From DASYAE01 sp036501535 (lineage in GTDB: Bacteria; Actinomycetota; Actinomycetes; Streptomycetales; Catenulisporaceae), in NCBI GenBank assembly GCA_036501535.1, contig DASYAE010000007.1, positions 54,274-118,273 of the forward strand: DNA of 64,000 nt, given 5' to 3'. The notes beneath the pieces were generated by a model. It searched no databases. It had not been told where the DNA came from and worked only from the letters and a program-made list of their open reading frames with translations. Shown piece by piece: positions 32,062 through 39,935 of the stretch. A program made the translations under genes and the position numbers. Positions within the stretch are counted from its first letter, which is position 1; every line of letters begins with the position of its first letter.

Positions 32062-33912
32062 ATGCCGATCAGGATCGAGAACATCGAGCCGCGGCGCCAG
32101 CTGCTCGACGTGTGGGAGGCCGCCGCGGACTACCTCGCGGCGGACCGCAAGTGGACCTGGCGCAGCCGGTTCGCGCCCAACTCGATCAACGACGCCGAGC
32201 AGCTCCTGGTCTTCCTGCAGCCGGCCACCGCGGTCGCCGAGCTCGACCTGACCCAGCCCGGCCGCACCGCCGAGGACTGCCGCAGCGCGCTGGCCGCGTT
32301 CGGCGACAGCGTGCAGGTGCCGAGGGTGCTGATGAACGCGCTGGCCGAGTTCCTGGACAACTACACCGGCAAGGACGGCACCCCGGACTTCTCCGGCGGC
32401 AGCCGGCTGGCCGCGCTCGACCCGGCGGCCAAGCTGGCGCCGCAGCAGCGCGCGCTCGACATCACCGCCTCGTACACCACCTCGGTGAGCCTCTGCCTGT
32501 CCGCGCTGACCTTCATCGACGGCTACCTGCAGAACGCCAAGGGGGCGTGGGTCGGCCGGCTGACCGAGCTGCGCGCCCGGGTCAGCCGGCGGCTGACCGC
32601 GGCGCTGGTCGGGCTGCTGCGCGGCTTCACCATGATCACCATCGACCGGGAGAGCGACGAGGGCCGGATCCTGCTGCGCATGCTCGGCGGCGAGGACTCG
32701 GACCCCCGGGTGGTGCAGAGCTTCAACGAGCGGATGCAGCTGGTGCGCGGGCGGCTGGGCCAGACCCGGTTCGGCGTCGCCCGGGCCGAGGAGCTCGACA
32801 ACGAGAACGTGCTGTTCCAGATCGGCTGGACCTGGGGCATCGCGGCGGACGCGCCGCCGGTGGACCTGACCGACATGCCCGAGGGCGTCGGCGCGCAGCG
32901 CGACGGATACGCCCTGTCCGCGCCCTACCTGTACTTCACCCTGATGGCCACCGACTCGATCGAGCTGCTGACCAGCGAGCGGATCCGGGTGGCCGGCGTG
33001 CTCGACCCGGTGCAGGACCGGCTGGCCGGCCTGCTGAGCACCCGGCGCGACCTGACCCAGATCTACTGGTCCCGGCTGGCCCGGTTCAGCGAGGACTCCT
33101 GGCCGATCGAGGACCTGCCCTGGCGCACCGTCGACGGCGAGGAGAGCGATTACTACAGCCTGCTGGTCTCCGCGGTGCTGGTGCAGGACCTGCGCCAGAG
33201 GGTGGCCAGCGAGCACGACCTGCAGCGGGTCGAGCCGCTGCTGTCCGAGCTGGCCGCGCGGGCCCGGATCACCCGCCGCCCGCTGCGCGAGGACCGCGCC
33301 CTGGAGATGCACATCGCGCCGGGCTTCCTGGTGGAGCTGGAGACCGCCGAGGACCTCGGGCCGGCCATGGCCTGGCAGACCACGGACTTCGCGCCGGTGC
33401 TGCTCAAGCGGGCCAACCAGCTGGCCGAGCTGACCAACGACCCGGAGGTGCGCGACCGGCTGCTCAGCCTCGGCGTGAACCTGTGGAACCACCTGCGGAA
33501 CCGGCGCATCCCGGACGGCGGGGCAGCCGGCCTGTGGGACGACCCGGCCACGCTCTACGGCGTCGGGAAGCACCAGACCGAGCCGGTCTGGTCGGTCACC
33601 GCACGGGTGGTGGACGCGCTGGTCTCCTCCAGCAGCGCGCTGCTGAACCGGTCCGCCCGCACCGACCTGCTGACCGACGTGGCCGCGGGGATGTGCAGCG
33701 AGACGGAGTACCTGCTCAACCAGCTGCAGATGAGCACCCCGGCGGTGAACTCACCGCTGCACGCGAGCCTGCGCCGGCTGCGCGACTCGGTGCAGCGGGC
33801 CAAGTCGATGCTCAACTCCCAGCCGGGCACCACGATCGCGCTGTGCTCGGCGGCCATGGCGGAACTGGACAGCGCCGCGCAGAGCCGGGCCGACGGAAGC
33901 CAGGGGGCCTGA
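32062..33912 (+). CDS. SCO2524-family protein
   Basis: This 616-residue, mostly helical, soluble protein has no signal or membrane segment. It begins MPIRIENIEPRRQLLDVWEA and continues with WTWRSRFAPNSINDAEQL, GDSVQVPRVLMNALAEFLDN, TASYTTSVSLCLSALTFIDG and, near the end, EPVWSVTARVVDALVSSS. This and the next three genes match, from memory, the NCBI families SCO2524, SCO2523, SCO2522 and SCO2521, always clustered in actinomycetes and of unknown function. GGAGC lies 5 nt before the ATG. A TACGAT hexamer near 31935 may be the promoter -10, giving a leader of about 115 nt. Confidence 0.7.
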   Translation: MPIRIENIEPRRQLLDVWEAAADYLAADRKWTWRSRFAPNSINDAEQLLVFLQPATAVAELDLTQPGRTAEDCRSALAAFGDSVQVPRVLMNALAEFLDNYTGKDGTPDFSGGSRLAALDPAAKLAPQQRALDITASYTTSVSLCLSALTFIDGYLQNAKGAWVGRLTELRARVSRRLTAALVGLLRGFTMITIDRESDEGRILLRMLGGEDSDPRVVQSFNERMQLVRGRLGQTRFGVARAEELDNENVLFQIGWTWGIAADAPPVDLTDMPEGVGAQRDGYALSAPYLYFTLMATDSIELLTSERIRVAGVLDPVQDRLAGLLSTRRDLTQIYWSRLARFSEDSWPIEDLPWRTVDGEESDYYSLLVSAVLVQDLRQRVASEHDLQRVEPLLSELAARARITRRPLREDRALEMHIAPGFLVELETAEDLGPAMAWQTTDFAPVLLKRANQLAELTNDPEVRDRLLSLGVNLWNHLRNRRIPDGGAAGLWDDPATLYGVGKHQTEPVWSVTARVVDALVSSSSALLNRSARTDLLTDVAAGMCSETEYLLNQLQMSTPAVNSPLHASLRRLRDSVQRAKSMLNSQPGTTIALCSAAMAELDSAAQSRADGSQGA

Positions 33913-33917
33913 CCCGG

Positions 33918-34835
33918 ATGCTCGTCTTCTCCGTCTCCGACAAGGGCGGCACCGGCCGGTCGGTCACCAGCACCAACCTGGCCTACCAGTACGCCTTCGA
34001 CGGCAGGGACACCTGCTACCTCGACTTCGACTTCGGCTCCCCGACGGTCGGCGCGATCTTCGACGTGGGCGAGGCCGCGGCGCGTGGCGTGGAGCAGGGC
34101 GGCCTGCACGAGTACCTGGCCGGCCAGCCGACCCGGCTGACCAGGATCGACGTGTGGAGCGCGTCCCGGCGCGAGACGCTGGACCGCCCGCCGCGGGCCG
34201 GCCGGCTCACCCTGGTGCCGGGCAGCCTCGGCGGCGGCGAGTTCGTGCTCGATGACGATATGGTGGACCGCTGCGCGGCGCTGTTCGCGCAGATCGACGA
34301 CGAGTACGAGCTGACCCTGGTGGACCTGAGCGCCGGGCGCTCGTTCGCGGTGGACATGGCGCTGCGGGCGACCGCGCTGCAGGCGCTCGAGGGGGTGACC
34401 ACCCGCTGGCTGGTGTTCCACAAGTGGACCCGGCAGCACATCGTGGCCGCCGACGGCCTGGTCTTCGGCGCCGGCGGGCTGCTGGACTCGGCGAAGGCGG
34501 CCGGCCACACCGAGGAGCGGGCCAGGGGCATGATCCGGTTCGTGCGCACCGCGCTGATCGACACCGCGTCGGACACGGTCCGGCATCTGAGCACCCAACA
34601 GCTCAACTGGCTCTACAGCATCAACGGGGAACTGGAGAAGATGGCCGACTCCCGGGGTCTGGGCAGCACGGTGCGGATCGCCTCGATCCCGCTGGACCCG
34701 GTGCTGCAGTGGCGCGAGCAGCTGATCACCGGCCGGGACGTGGCGAGCCCGCCGATCGCCAACCAGGCCACGTACGACGCCTTCCGGGAGCTGGCCGCGG
34801 CGCTGGACGACGAGTCGCGCTGGGGAGAGGTCTGA
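33918..34835 (+). CDS. SCO2523-family variant P-loop protein
   Basis: This 305-residue MinD/ParA-like protein is of the deviant Walker A class. Its P-loop reads DKGGTGRS (8-15): the signature lysine Lys9 is kept but the second lysine is Arg14. The switch strand CYLDFDFGSPTVG, the Walker B-like LTLVDLSAGRS, and the long conserved stretch WLVFHKWTRQHIVAADGLVFG follow, ending with LDPVLQWREQLI. It may bind ATP with weak or absent hydrolysis. It starts 5 bp after the SCO2524-like stop, in one transcript. Confidence 0.78.
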   Translation: MLVFSVSDKGGTGRSVTSTNLAYQYAFDGRDTCYLDFDFGSPTVGAIFDVGEAAARGVEQGGLHEYLAGQPTRLTRIDVWSASRRETLDRPPRAGRLTLVPGSLGGGEFVLDDDMVDRCAALFAQIDDEYELTLVDLSAGRSFAVDMALRATALQALEGVTTRWLVFHKWTRQHIVAADGLVFGAGGLLDSAKAAGHTEERARGMIRFVRTALIDTASDTVRHLSTQQLNWLYSINGELEKMADSRGLGSTVRIASIPLDPVLQWREQLITGRDVASPPIANQATYDAFRELAAALDDESRWGEV

Positions 34836-34840
34836 GGCGG

Positions 34841-35812
34841 GTGGACACCAGCTTCGAGGAGGTCGCGGCGCAGCGCCGCGTCCAAGATGTCGCATATTCA
34901 CACCTTTCGATCGAGCTGGACCACCTCTACATGGAGGACTTCCGGCTCGGCGAGGCGCACCTGGAGCAGCGCATCAGGCAGGTCGCGCCCTGGTACGAGG
35001 CCGCGGTGAAGTCGTACACGGCCAAGCACGCCGAGCACACCCGGCAGCGGCCCCGGATCAGCGCCTGCTTCCTGGTGGACGACTACTTCAGCGAGCTGCC
35101 GCCGGACCAGACCGTGCCGCCGCTGCTGGAGGCGGCCCGCCGGGCCGGGGTCCGGATCGACTACCTGGCCCGGGAGTCGTCCTGCGCGCAGAACGGCGGG
35201 GTCGAGCCGGCCGAGCTGGTCGCCGGCCGGCTGGTCTCGGTGCCGGCGCAGGGCACCACCGGCGCCCGCCCGCCGGCCTCGGAGAGCGGCTGGCTGTGCA
35301 ACGGCCAGCGCACCCCGGCGCCGGTGTCGCAGGCCCTGCACCGGGCGGTGTGGTCCCCGCCGGTGGAGGCCGAGGCGCGCGGCCACTCGATCTTCGTCGA
35401 CGTCGAGCTGTGGAACATGCAGGCGACCCCGGACGGCGGCAAGGTGAAGGTCTGGTCCTGCCCGATGCTGGCGGCGGTGTGGCAGCTGCTGCGGCTGGGC
35501 CTGCTGCGCGACCACGGCCGCACCATCATCCAGCCCGAGCCGCTGCCGGACCCGCTGCCGGCGCGCTGGGCGCAGATGCCGGCGCTGATCCAGCTGAACC
35601 CGAAGGCCGACCCGTTCCACGGCTACCGGACGCTGTCGCTGCTGGACGACCGGTTCCTGTCCGTGGAGCACGCGGTGCGGGTCATCCTCGCCCAGGTCGC
35701 CCAGGACAAGACGGTGATGGACCGGGTGGCCCGGCGGGCCGAGCAGGAGTACATCCCGCTGCCCGAGGACGTCACCGGGCGGATCGCCTACGCGTTCCTC
35801 ACGGACTTCTGA
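34841..35812 (+). CDS. SCO2522-family protein
   Basis: This 323-residue soluble protein of unknown function starts VDTSFEEVAAQRRVQDVAYS. Other blocks are SIELDHLYMEDF, RISACFLVDDYFSELP, IDYLARESSCAQNGG, HSIFVDVELWNMQATPDGG and HGYRTLSLLDDRFLSVEHAV. VDDYF-type acidic blocks could form an active site but no known motif is recognised. GTG start; the preceding stop lies 5 bp away (GAGAGG nearby as SD). Its TGA overlaps the next ATG (TGATG), so translation is coupled. Confidence 0.72.
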   Translation: MDTSFEEVAAQRRVQDVAYSHLSIELDHLYMEDFRLGEAHLEQRIRQVAPWYEAAVKSYTAKHAEHTRQRPRISACFLVDDYFSELPPDQTVPPLLEAARRAGVRIDYLARESSCAQNGGVEPAELVAGRLVSVPAQGTTGARPPASESGWLCNGQRTPAPVSQALHRAVWSPPVEAEARGHSIFVDVELWNMQATPDGGKVKVWSCPMLAAVWQLLRLGLLRDHGRTIIQPEPLPDPLPARWAQMPALIQLNPKADPFHGYRTLSLLDDRFLSVEHAVRVILAQVAQDKTVMDRVARRAEQEYIPLPEDVTGRIAYAFLTDF

Positions 35813-36927
35813 TGGGCGGCCGCGGCACCTCGGGCTCCTACAACATCCTGCCGCCGCGCACCCAGCTGCGGATCGGCGGGCCCGGCGACCGCACCAGCAC
35901 GATCATCAACCAGCCGAGCGAGGACGAGGCGGCCGGCGGGCCGTTCCTCGCGATCGGCGAGGTGCGCACCGGGCTGCTGCGGCACAGCGCGACGCTGCCT
36001 CCCGAGGCCGTGGCGCAGCTGCTGGAGCTGGTGCCCGGCGAGCCGGTGCGCCAGTCCGAGCGGCCGATAGCGCACGCGCTGTCCGCGGACGTGGCCAACG
36101 GCGTGGACTGCAACCTCGCCACCGAGTCCGGCGCCCGGGTGCGCGCGGTCGGCACGGTGCTGACCCACGCGGCGGTCACCGGCGGCCGGATCGTGCAGGC
36201 CTCAAGCTTCGCCCGGGTCGACTCGAACGGGGTGCGGCGGCGGCGCCCCTGGTCGTACTACACGGCCAAGCCCGGCGTCTGCGAGACGCTGCCCTCGGCG
36301 AAGGCGCACGAGTTGGAAGCCGGCTTCCTGAAGTACGACCAGCTGCCGGACTGCCTGGACATGGCCGCGATGAGCGAGCGGCTGATCTGGAAACTGCAGA
36401 AGTCGCCGCTGCTGGACGGCGGCCGGCCGCTGCGGTTCCAGTGGACCCGGGTGCGCTGGACCGCGCAGTTCGGGCAGCAGACCGGCACCCGCAAGCCGGC
36501 CGCCCGGCTGGTGATCGAGGACGACACGCTGCGCAGCCTGACCCTGGTGGTCCCGCCGCCGAACCGTGTCCCGGCGCCGGGACGCCAGCTCGAGGCGATC
36601 CTGGAGCTGTGCCGCGACCTGGCGCTGCACGACTGGGCGCTGACCACGCTGACCCGGCGGGTCGACCGGGCCGACCCCGGCTCCGGCGACCGGGCCCGGG
36701 TGATCGCGGAGCTGACCCCGGCGATCGACCACCTGCTGCACCTGTGGATGCCGGCGGCCCGGGTCAACGACCACCTGGCGCAGGTCTGGCAGGCCTTCGA
36801 GAGCCGGCCCGGCTTCACCCGGCAGTGGAGCGCGGCCGAGGCCCGGGTGCGCAACCAGATCGCGCTGCACACGCTGCACCTGCTCGACCCGCGCGCCGCG
36901 CAGCCGGCCGAGCGGGCCGCGGGCTGA
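35812..36927 (+). CDS. SCO2521-family protein
   Basis: This 371-residue soluble protein of unknown function is the last of the four-gene cluster. It begins MGGRGTSGSYNILPPRTQLR and continues with FLAIGEVRTGLLRHSATLPP, SYYTAKPGVCETLPSAKAHE, CLDMAAMSERLIWKLQKSPL and LCRDLALHDWALTTLTRRVD. The start overlaps the upstream stop by one base. The SCO2525-type methyltransferase, reported from memory as a fifth cluster member, is absent here. The next gene converges with only 37 bp between. Confidence 0.7.
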   Translation: MGGRGTSGSYNILPPRTQLRIGGPGDRTSTIINQPSEDEAAGGPFLAIGEVRTGLLRHSATLPPEAVAQLLELVPGEPVRQSERPIAHALSADVANGVDCNLATESGARVRAVGTVLTHAAVTGGRIVQASSFARVDSNGVRRRRPWSYYTAKPGVCETLPSAKAHELEAGFLKYDQLPDCLDMAAMSERLIWKLQKSPLLDGGRPLRFQWTRVRWTAQFGQQTGTRKPAARLVIEDDTLRSLTLVVPPPNRVPAPGRQLEAILELCRDLALHDWALTTLTRRVDRADPGSGDRARVIAELTPAIDHLLHLWMPAARVNDHLAQVWQAFESRPGFTRQWSAAEARVRNQIALHTLHLLDPRAAQPAERAAG

Positions 36928-36964
36928 GCAGCGGGCCCGGTCCCCGGCGCCCAGTCCTCTGCGC

Positions 36965-37609
36965 TCAGTCCTCCTGGTACGAATACCGCTGCTCGCGCCA
37001 GGGATCGCCGGTGTTGTGGTAACCGCGCTCCTCCCAGAAACCGCGGCGGTCCTCGTTGAGGTACTCGATCGCGCGGACCCACTTCGGGCCCTTCCACGCG
37101 TACAGGTGCGGGACTATCAGGCGCAGCGGGAACCCGCGCTCCGGGGTCAGCTGCTCGCCGTTGCGGTGGTCGGCGAAGACCGAGGCCTCGGCGGCCAGGT
37201 CGGCCAGCCGCAGGTTGGCGCAGTACCCGTATTCGGCCCACACCATCACGTGGGTCGCGTCGGGCGCGGGCGGCGCCACCTCGAGCACGGTGGCGGCGAG
37301 CACGCCGCTCCAGACGTTGTCCAGCATGGTGAACTTGGTCACGCAGTGGAAGTCGGCCGCCACCTCGGCCCGCGGCAGCTGCTGGAAGGACTCGTAGTCC
37401 CAGCGGTACATCGAGCCGTCCCGCGTCGCCCCGTAGACGCGCAGGTCCCAGCGGTCGGGGCGGAACTTCGGCACCGGCCCGTAGTGCAGCACCGGCCAGC
37501 TGGACTGGGTGCGCTGGCCCGGCGGGACCCGCACGTCGCCGACGCTGTCGGGACGATCCTCCCCGCCGATGAGACCCGCGGTCGCCCCAGACTGACCCAT
37601 ACCCATCAT
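36965..37609 (-). CDS. Molybdopterin-dependent oxidoreductase (YedY/sulfite-oxidase fold)
   Basis: This 214-residue single-domain protein has the sulfite oxidase catalytic fold. FHCVTKFTMLDNVWSGV holds the molybdenum-ligand cysteine (Cys89), followed by LRLADLAAEASVFADHRNGE, GFPLRLIVPHLYAWKGPKWV and GYHNTGDPWREQRY. No Tat or other signal is seen, so it is probably cytoplasmic, unlike MsrP/YedY. The substrate cannot be told. Three in-frame ATGs (37609, 37606, 37600) compete as start and no SD helps. It is divergent from bfd. Confidence 0.82.
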   Translation of the reverse strand: MMGMGQSGATAGLIGGEDRPDSVGDVRVPPGQRTQSSWPVLHYGPVPKFRPDRWDLRVYGATRDGSMYRWDYESFQQLPRAEVAADFHCVTKFTMLDNVWSGVLAATVLEVAPPAPDATHVMVWAEYGYCANLRLADLAAEASVFADHRNGEQLTPERGFPLRLIVPHLYAWKGPKWVRAIEYLNEDRRGFWEERGYHNTGDPWREQRYSYQED

Positions 37610-37809
37610 GGTCGCAGATCCGCGGCAGTGCTCCGAACCACGAGCCTGTGACCAGCGGCTGGACCGGACGCGGCGGGCGCTCGCCGGCAACGGCGCCGGC
37701 ACGGTCGGTAATACCGCGTTCACCCGGCGGAAAGGCGGCCCCGCCCGGGTCCGATTGACTGCGGTCTGCCTTCGGTACGCGGCCGCTTGGCAAATCGACA
37801 GGGCCCGAG

Positions 37810-37828
37810 TTAGCTTAGGTTTACCTAA
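37810..37828. promoter_or_regulatory. Iron box (IdeR/DmdR site)
   Basis: TTAGCTTAGGTTTACCTAA matches the 19-bp DtxR-family consensus TTAGGTTAGGCTAACCTAA at 16 positions. It lies 63 bp before bfd, so the bfd-bfr genes are probably iron-controlled. It could also act on the divergent oxidoreductase gene 200 bp away. Confidence 0.82.
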
Positions 37829-37891
37829 TCCGCCCCGCGGGCCGCGCAACGGCTCCGCGACGCCGATGCGCCGAAGTGGAGCCCGCGCCCG

Positions 37892-38164
37892 ATGTACGCC
37901 TGCGTATGTTTCTGCGTCACCGAGGAAGAGGTGCACGAAGAGATCGCGAACGGGGCGACCTCCGAGGAGGCGCTCGGCGAGACCTGCGGCGCCGGCACCA
38001 GCTGCGGCACCTGCGTGGAACGGCTCGGCTGCCTCATATCGGCGGCGCTGCGCGACCGCTCCAAGGCCGCGGCCCTCGCATCCTGTCCGGTGCCCTGCCC
38101 GATGGCCCAGCGAGTCCGCGGCCACCACTGCATATCCACCCGTTCGGCGGAAGTCGCGGCCTGA
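37892..38164 (+). CDS. bfd: Bacterioferritin-associated ferredoxin
   Basis: This 90-residue [2Fe-2S] protein of the BFD family has cysteines CVC at 4-6 and TCGAGTSCGTC at 31-41 (ligands Cys4, Cys6, Cys38, Cys41). Bfd reduces the ferric core of bacterioferritin to release iron. The C-terminal 40 residues, with four more cysteines (CPVPCP and others), are an extension beyond the usual roughly 60-70 residues. GGAG lies about 10 nt before the ATG. The bfr gene follows 105 bp later and an iron box precedes it. Confidence 0.88.
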   Translation: MYACVCFCVTEEEVHEEIANGATSEEALGETCGAGTSCGTCVERLGCLISAALRDRSKAAALASCPVPCPMAQRVRGHHCISTRSAEVAA

Positions 38165-38269
38165 TCCGGCGCGTGGCCGCCGCCGTTGCCGGCGCAGCCG
38201 GGCCGACCGGGCAGACTTGGGGCCCGAGCCCCGCCGGACGGCGTGGTGGACCCCAGGAGGAGTGCGGCC

Positions 38270-38752
38270 GTGCAGGGCGACGCGAAGGTCATCCAGTATC
38301 TCAACGAGCAGCTCACCGCGGAGCTGACCGCGATCAACCAGTACTGGCTGCACTACAAGCTGCAGGACAACAACGGCTGGACGAAGCTGGCCCGGCACAC
38401 CCGGCGCGAGTCGGTCGAGGAGATGCAGCACGCGGACAAGCTGGCCGAGCGGATCATCTTCCTGGAGGGGCTGCCGAACTTCCAGAAGCTCAGCCCGCTG
38501 CGGATCGGGCAGACGGTCACCGAGATGTTCGAGTGCGACATGAAGGTCGAGCTCGAGGCGGTCGAGCGGCTGCGCGCCGGGATCCGCCTCATGCGCGAGA
38601 AGGGCGACGTGACCTCGGCCAACCTCTTCGAGGAGATCCTGGGGAACGAGGAGGAGCACATCGACTACCTGGAGACCCAGCTGGACCTGGTGCGCACCCT
38701 CGGCGAGCCGCTCTACCTGGCCCGGCAGACCGAACAGCCGGGTGAGGAATAA
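38270..38752 (+). CDS. bfr: Bacterioferritin
   Basis: This 160-residue iron-storage subunit forms 24-mer shells. All classical residues are present at the standard numbering: ferroxidase Glu18, Glu51, His54, Glu94, Glu127, His130, and heme ligand Met52 (EEMQHAD). The start is GTG 38270, with AGGAGG 9 nt upstream; this gives exact family numbering. It lies downstream of bfd under the iron box, and a strong terminator follows. Confidence 0.96.
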   Translation: MQGDAKVIQYLNEQLTAELTAINQYWLHYKLQDNNGWTKLARHTRRESVEEMQHADKLAERIIFLEGLPNFQKLSPLRIGQTVTEMFECDMKVELEAVERLRAGIRLMREKGDVTSANLFEEILGNEEEHIDYLETQLDLVRTLGEPLYLARQTEQPGEE

Positions 38753-38799
38753 GCCCTCTGCGCAGCAGGCCCTCCACACAGCCGGGCGGGACGGCGCGC

Positions 38800-38831
38800 G
38801 GCGCCCGTCCGGACGGTTCCGGACGGGCGCC
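38800..38831. terminator. Bidirectional terminator after bfr
   Basis: A perfect 13-bp stem pairs GGCGCCCGTCCGG (38800-38812) with CCGGACGGGCGCC (38819-38831) around a 6-nt loop, between the converging bfr and HNH-like genes. Confidence 0.8.
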
Positions 38832-38863
38832 TCGTTCGCGTGCTGATCGCGGCGGAGCCGGCG

Positions 38864-39622
38864 TCAGCTCTTCTGCCTGGCCTCGGCCTCGTCGTTGGAG
38901 AGGAACTCGGCCGCGGCCTGCGTGCCGTGCTTGCGGAAGCGGATCGCCTCCCACAGCGGGCCGGGGATCATGTGGATGCCGTAGTGCGCGCGGTGGTGCT
39001 GTACGCACAGCACCTCGAGGTTGCCGGGCGACTCGGCCCACTTCTGGAAGTCCTCGTCGTTCTCGAAGTGCAGCCCGAGCGCGTGCTCGACCTTCTCCGG
39101 GTCGACCTCGTTGATCTGGGAGAACTCGATGTAGGTGTGGTGCAGCTCCGGATCGCCGGCGCACAGGTCGTCGCCGATCATGCACTTCCACAGGCCCTGC
39201 CGCTTGAGCCGGGCCTTGGCCTGCTCGAACAGGTGGTAGTGCGGGTCGCCGTCGCGCGGCGCGTGGTCCGGGATGTGGGAGAGCACGTGCAGCGTCATCG
39301 CCTGGTCGTGCGCGACGGTGACCGCGCCGGCCGTGGTCGCCCCCTGCTGCGGAATCCCCGAGGCGTGCGCGTGCTCGGCCGGGGCCGCAGCCTTCGCAGT
39401 GGTCTTCTTCGCCGCGGCCGGCTTCGGCTCGGCGGGCTTCCTGGCCTCGGCGGTCTTCGCCGCCGGCTTCGCAGCGGCCTTCTTCGTCGCGGTCTTCGTG
39501 GCCGTCGCGCCGTGCTCGCCGCCGTGCGCGTGCTCCTCGGCGTACTTCTCGGCGGCCTTGCGCTTCGCCTCCTCCTGCTTCTCCTTCTCGTCGTCGTTGA
39601 AGAGCTTGTCGAACAGGCCCAT
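38864..39622 (-). CDS. HNH-like protein with Lys/Ala/Glu-rich N-terminus
   Basis: This is a 252-residue protein. Residues 1-90 are charged and Ala/Lys-rich (MGLFDKLFNDDEKEKQEEAK, then TKKAAAKPAAK-type runs recalling histone H1 or HupS tails). The C-terminal domain resembles an HNH nuclease: KCMIGDDLC (Cys147, Cys154), PELHHTY (His161, His162), SPGNLEVLCVQHHRAHYG (Asn201, Cys206, His209, His210, His213). The pattern of paired Cys, an H-H, then N and HH fits a zinc-stabilised beta-beta-alpha-metal fold, but the central His of HNH is not certain. GGGGGAC is 8 nt before the ATG. It may be a DNA-binding nuclease. Confidence 0.6.
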   Translation of the reverse strand: MGLFDKLFNDDEKEKQEEAKRKAAEKYAEEHAHGGEHGATATKTATKKAAAKPAAKTAEARKPAEPKPAAAKKTTAKAAAPAEHAHASGIPQQGATTAGAVTVAHDQAMTLHVLSHIPDHAPRDGDPHYHLFEQAKARLKRQGLWKCMIGDDLCAGDPELHHTYIEFSQINEVDPEKVEHALGLHFENDEDFQKWAESPGNLEVLCVQHHRAHYGIHMIPGPLWEAIRFRKHGTQAAAEFLSNDEAEARQKS

Positions 39623-39935
39623 TGACCGTCCCCCTGGTGTGTCAAGCGGATCCGCGATGTTCAGTCGAACAGGAACGTAGTCCGTATCGCAGGGCTCTAT
39701 CAAGAGCCGCAAATGCGGTGCAATGGGGGCGCGCAGGGGCGAGCGAGGCAAACGGACTGACGCTCCGACAGATGCGATCGGCGCAGCGCGCCGGCGCAGC
39801 GCCCGATGTCGTGCGCGACGACGCGGACCGGCCGGGCCGACAGCCCGTCAGGGCGCCGGTCCGGCCGGGAGATCAGTTCTCTTCGACGCAGGTCTCTTCG
39901 ACCCGGTTTTCCTCGACGCAGCGCGGCGCCGGGTG
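39623..39935. other. Gene-free stretch between HNH-like gene and aroH
   Basis: These 313 bp hold no credible ORF. Present are CGGCGCAGCG repeated near 39779-39803, three 15-bp tandem units (39878-39922), and the sequence TGACGCTCCGACAGATGC (from 39752), which resembles the 25570 palindrome with changes. The HNH-like gene promoter must lie near its right edge, but I cannot pick a clear one. Confidence 0.4.
39878..39922. repeat. 15-bp tandem repeat, three units
   Basis: TCTCTTCGACGCAGG, TCTCTTCGACCCGGT and TTTCCTCGACGCAGC follow one another directly, 14 bp before the 3' end of aroH. The unit length is the same as in the arrays at 2240, 13185 and 23148. Confidence 0.7.

Noticed and set aside
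29918..33573. Long open frames opposite the PASTA kinase and SCO2524-like genes
   Set aside because: They have shadow-frame composition and start inside well-supported genes on the + strand.
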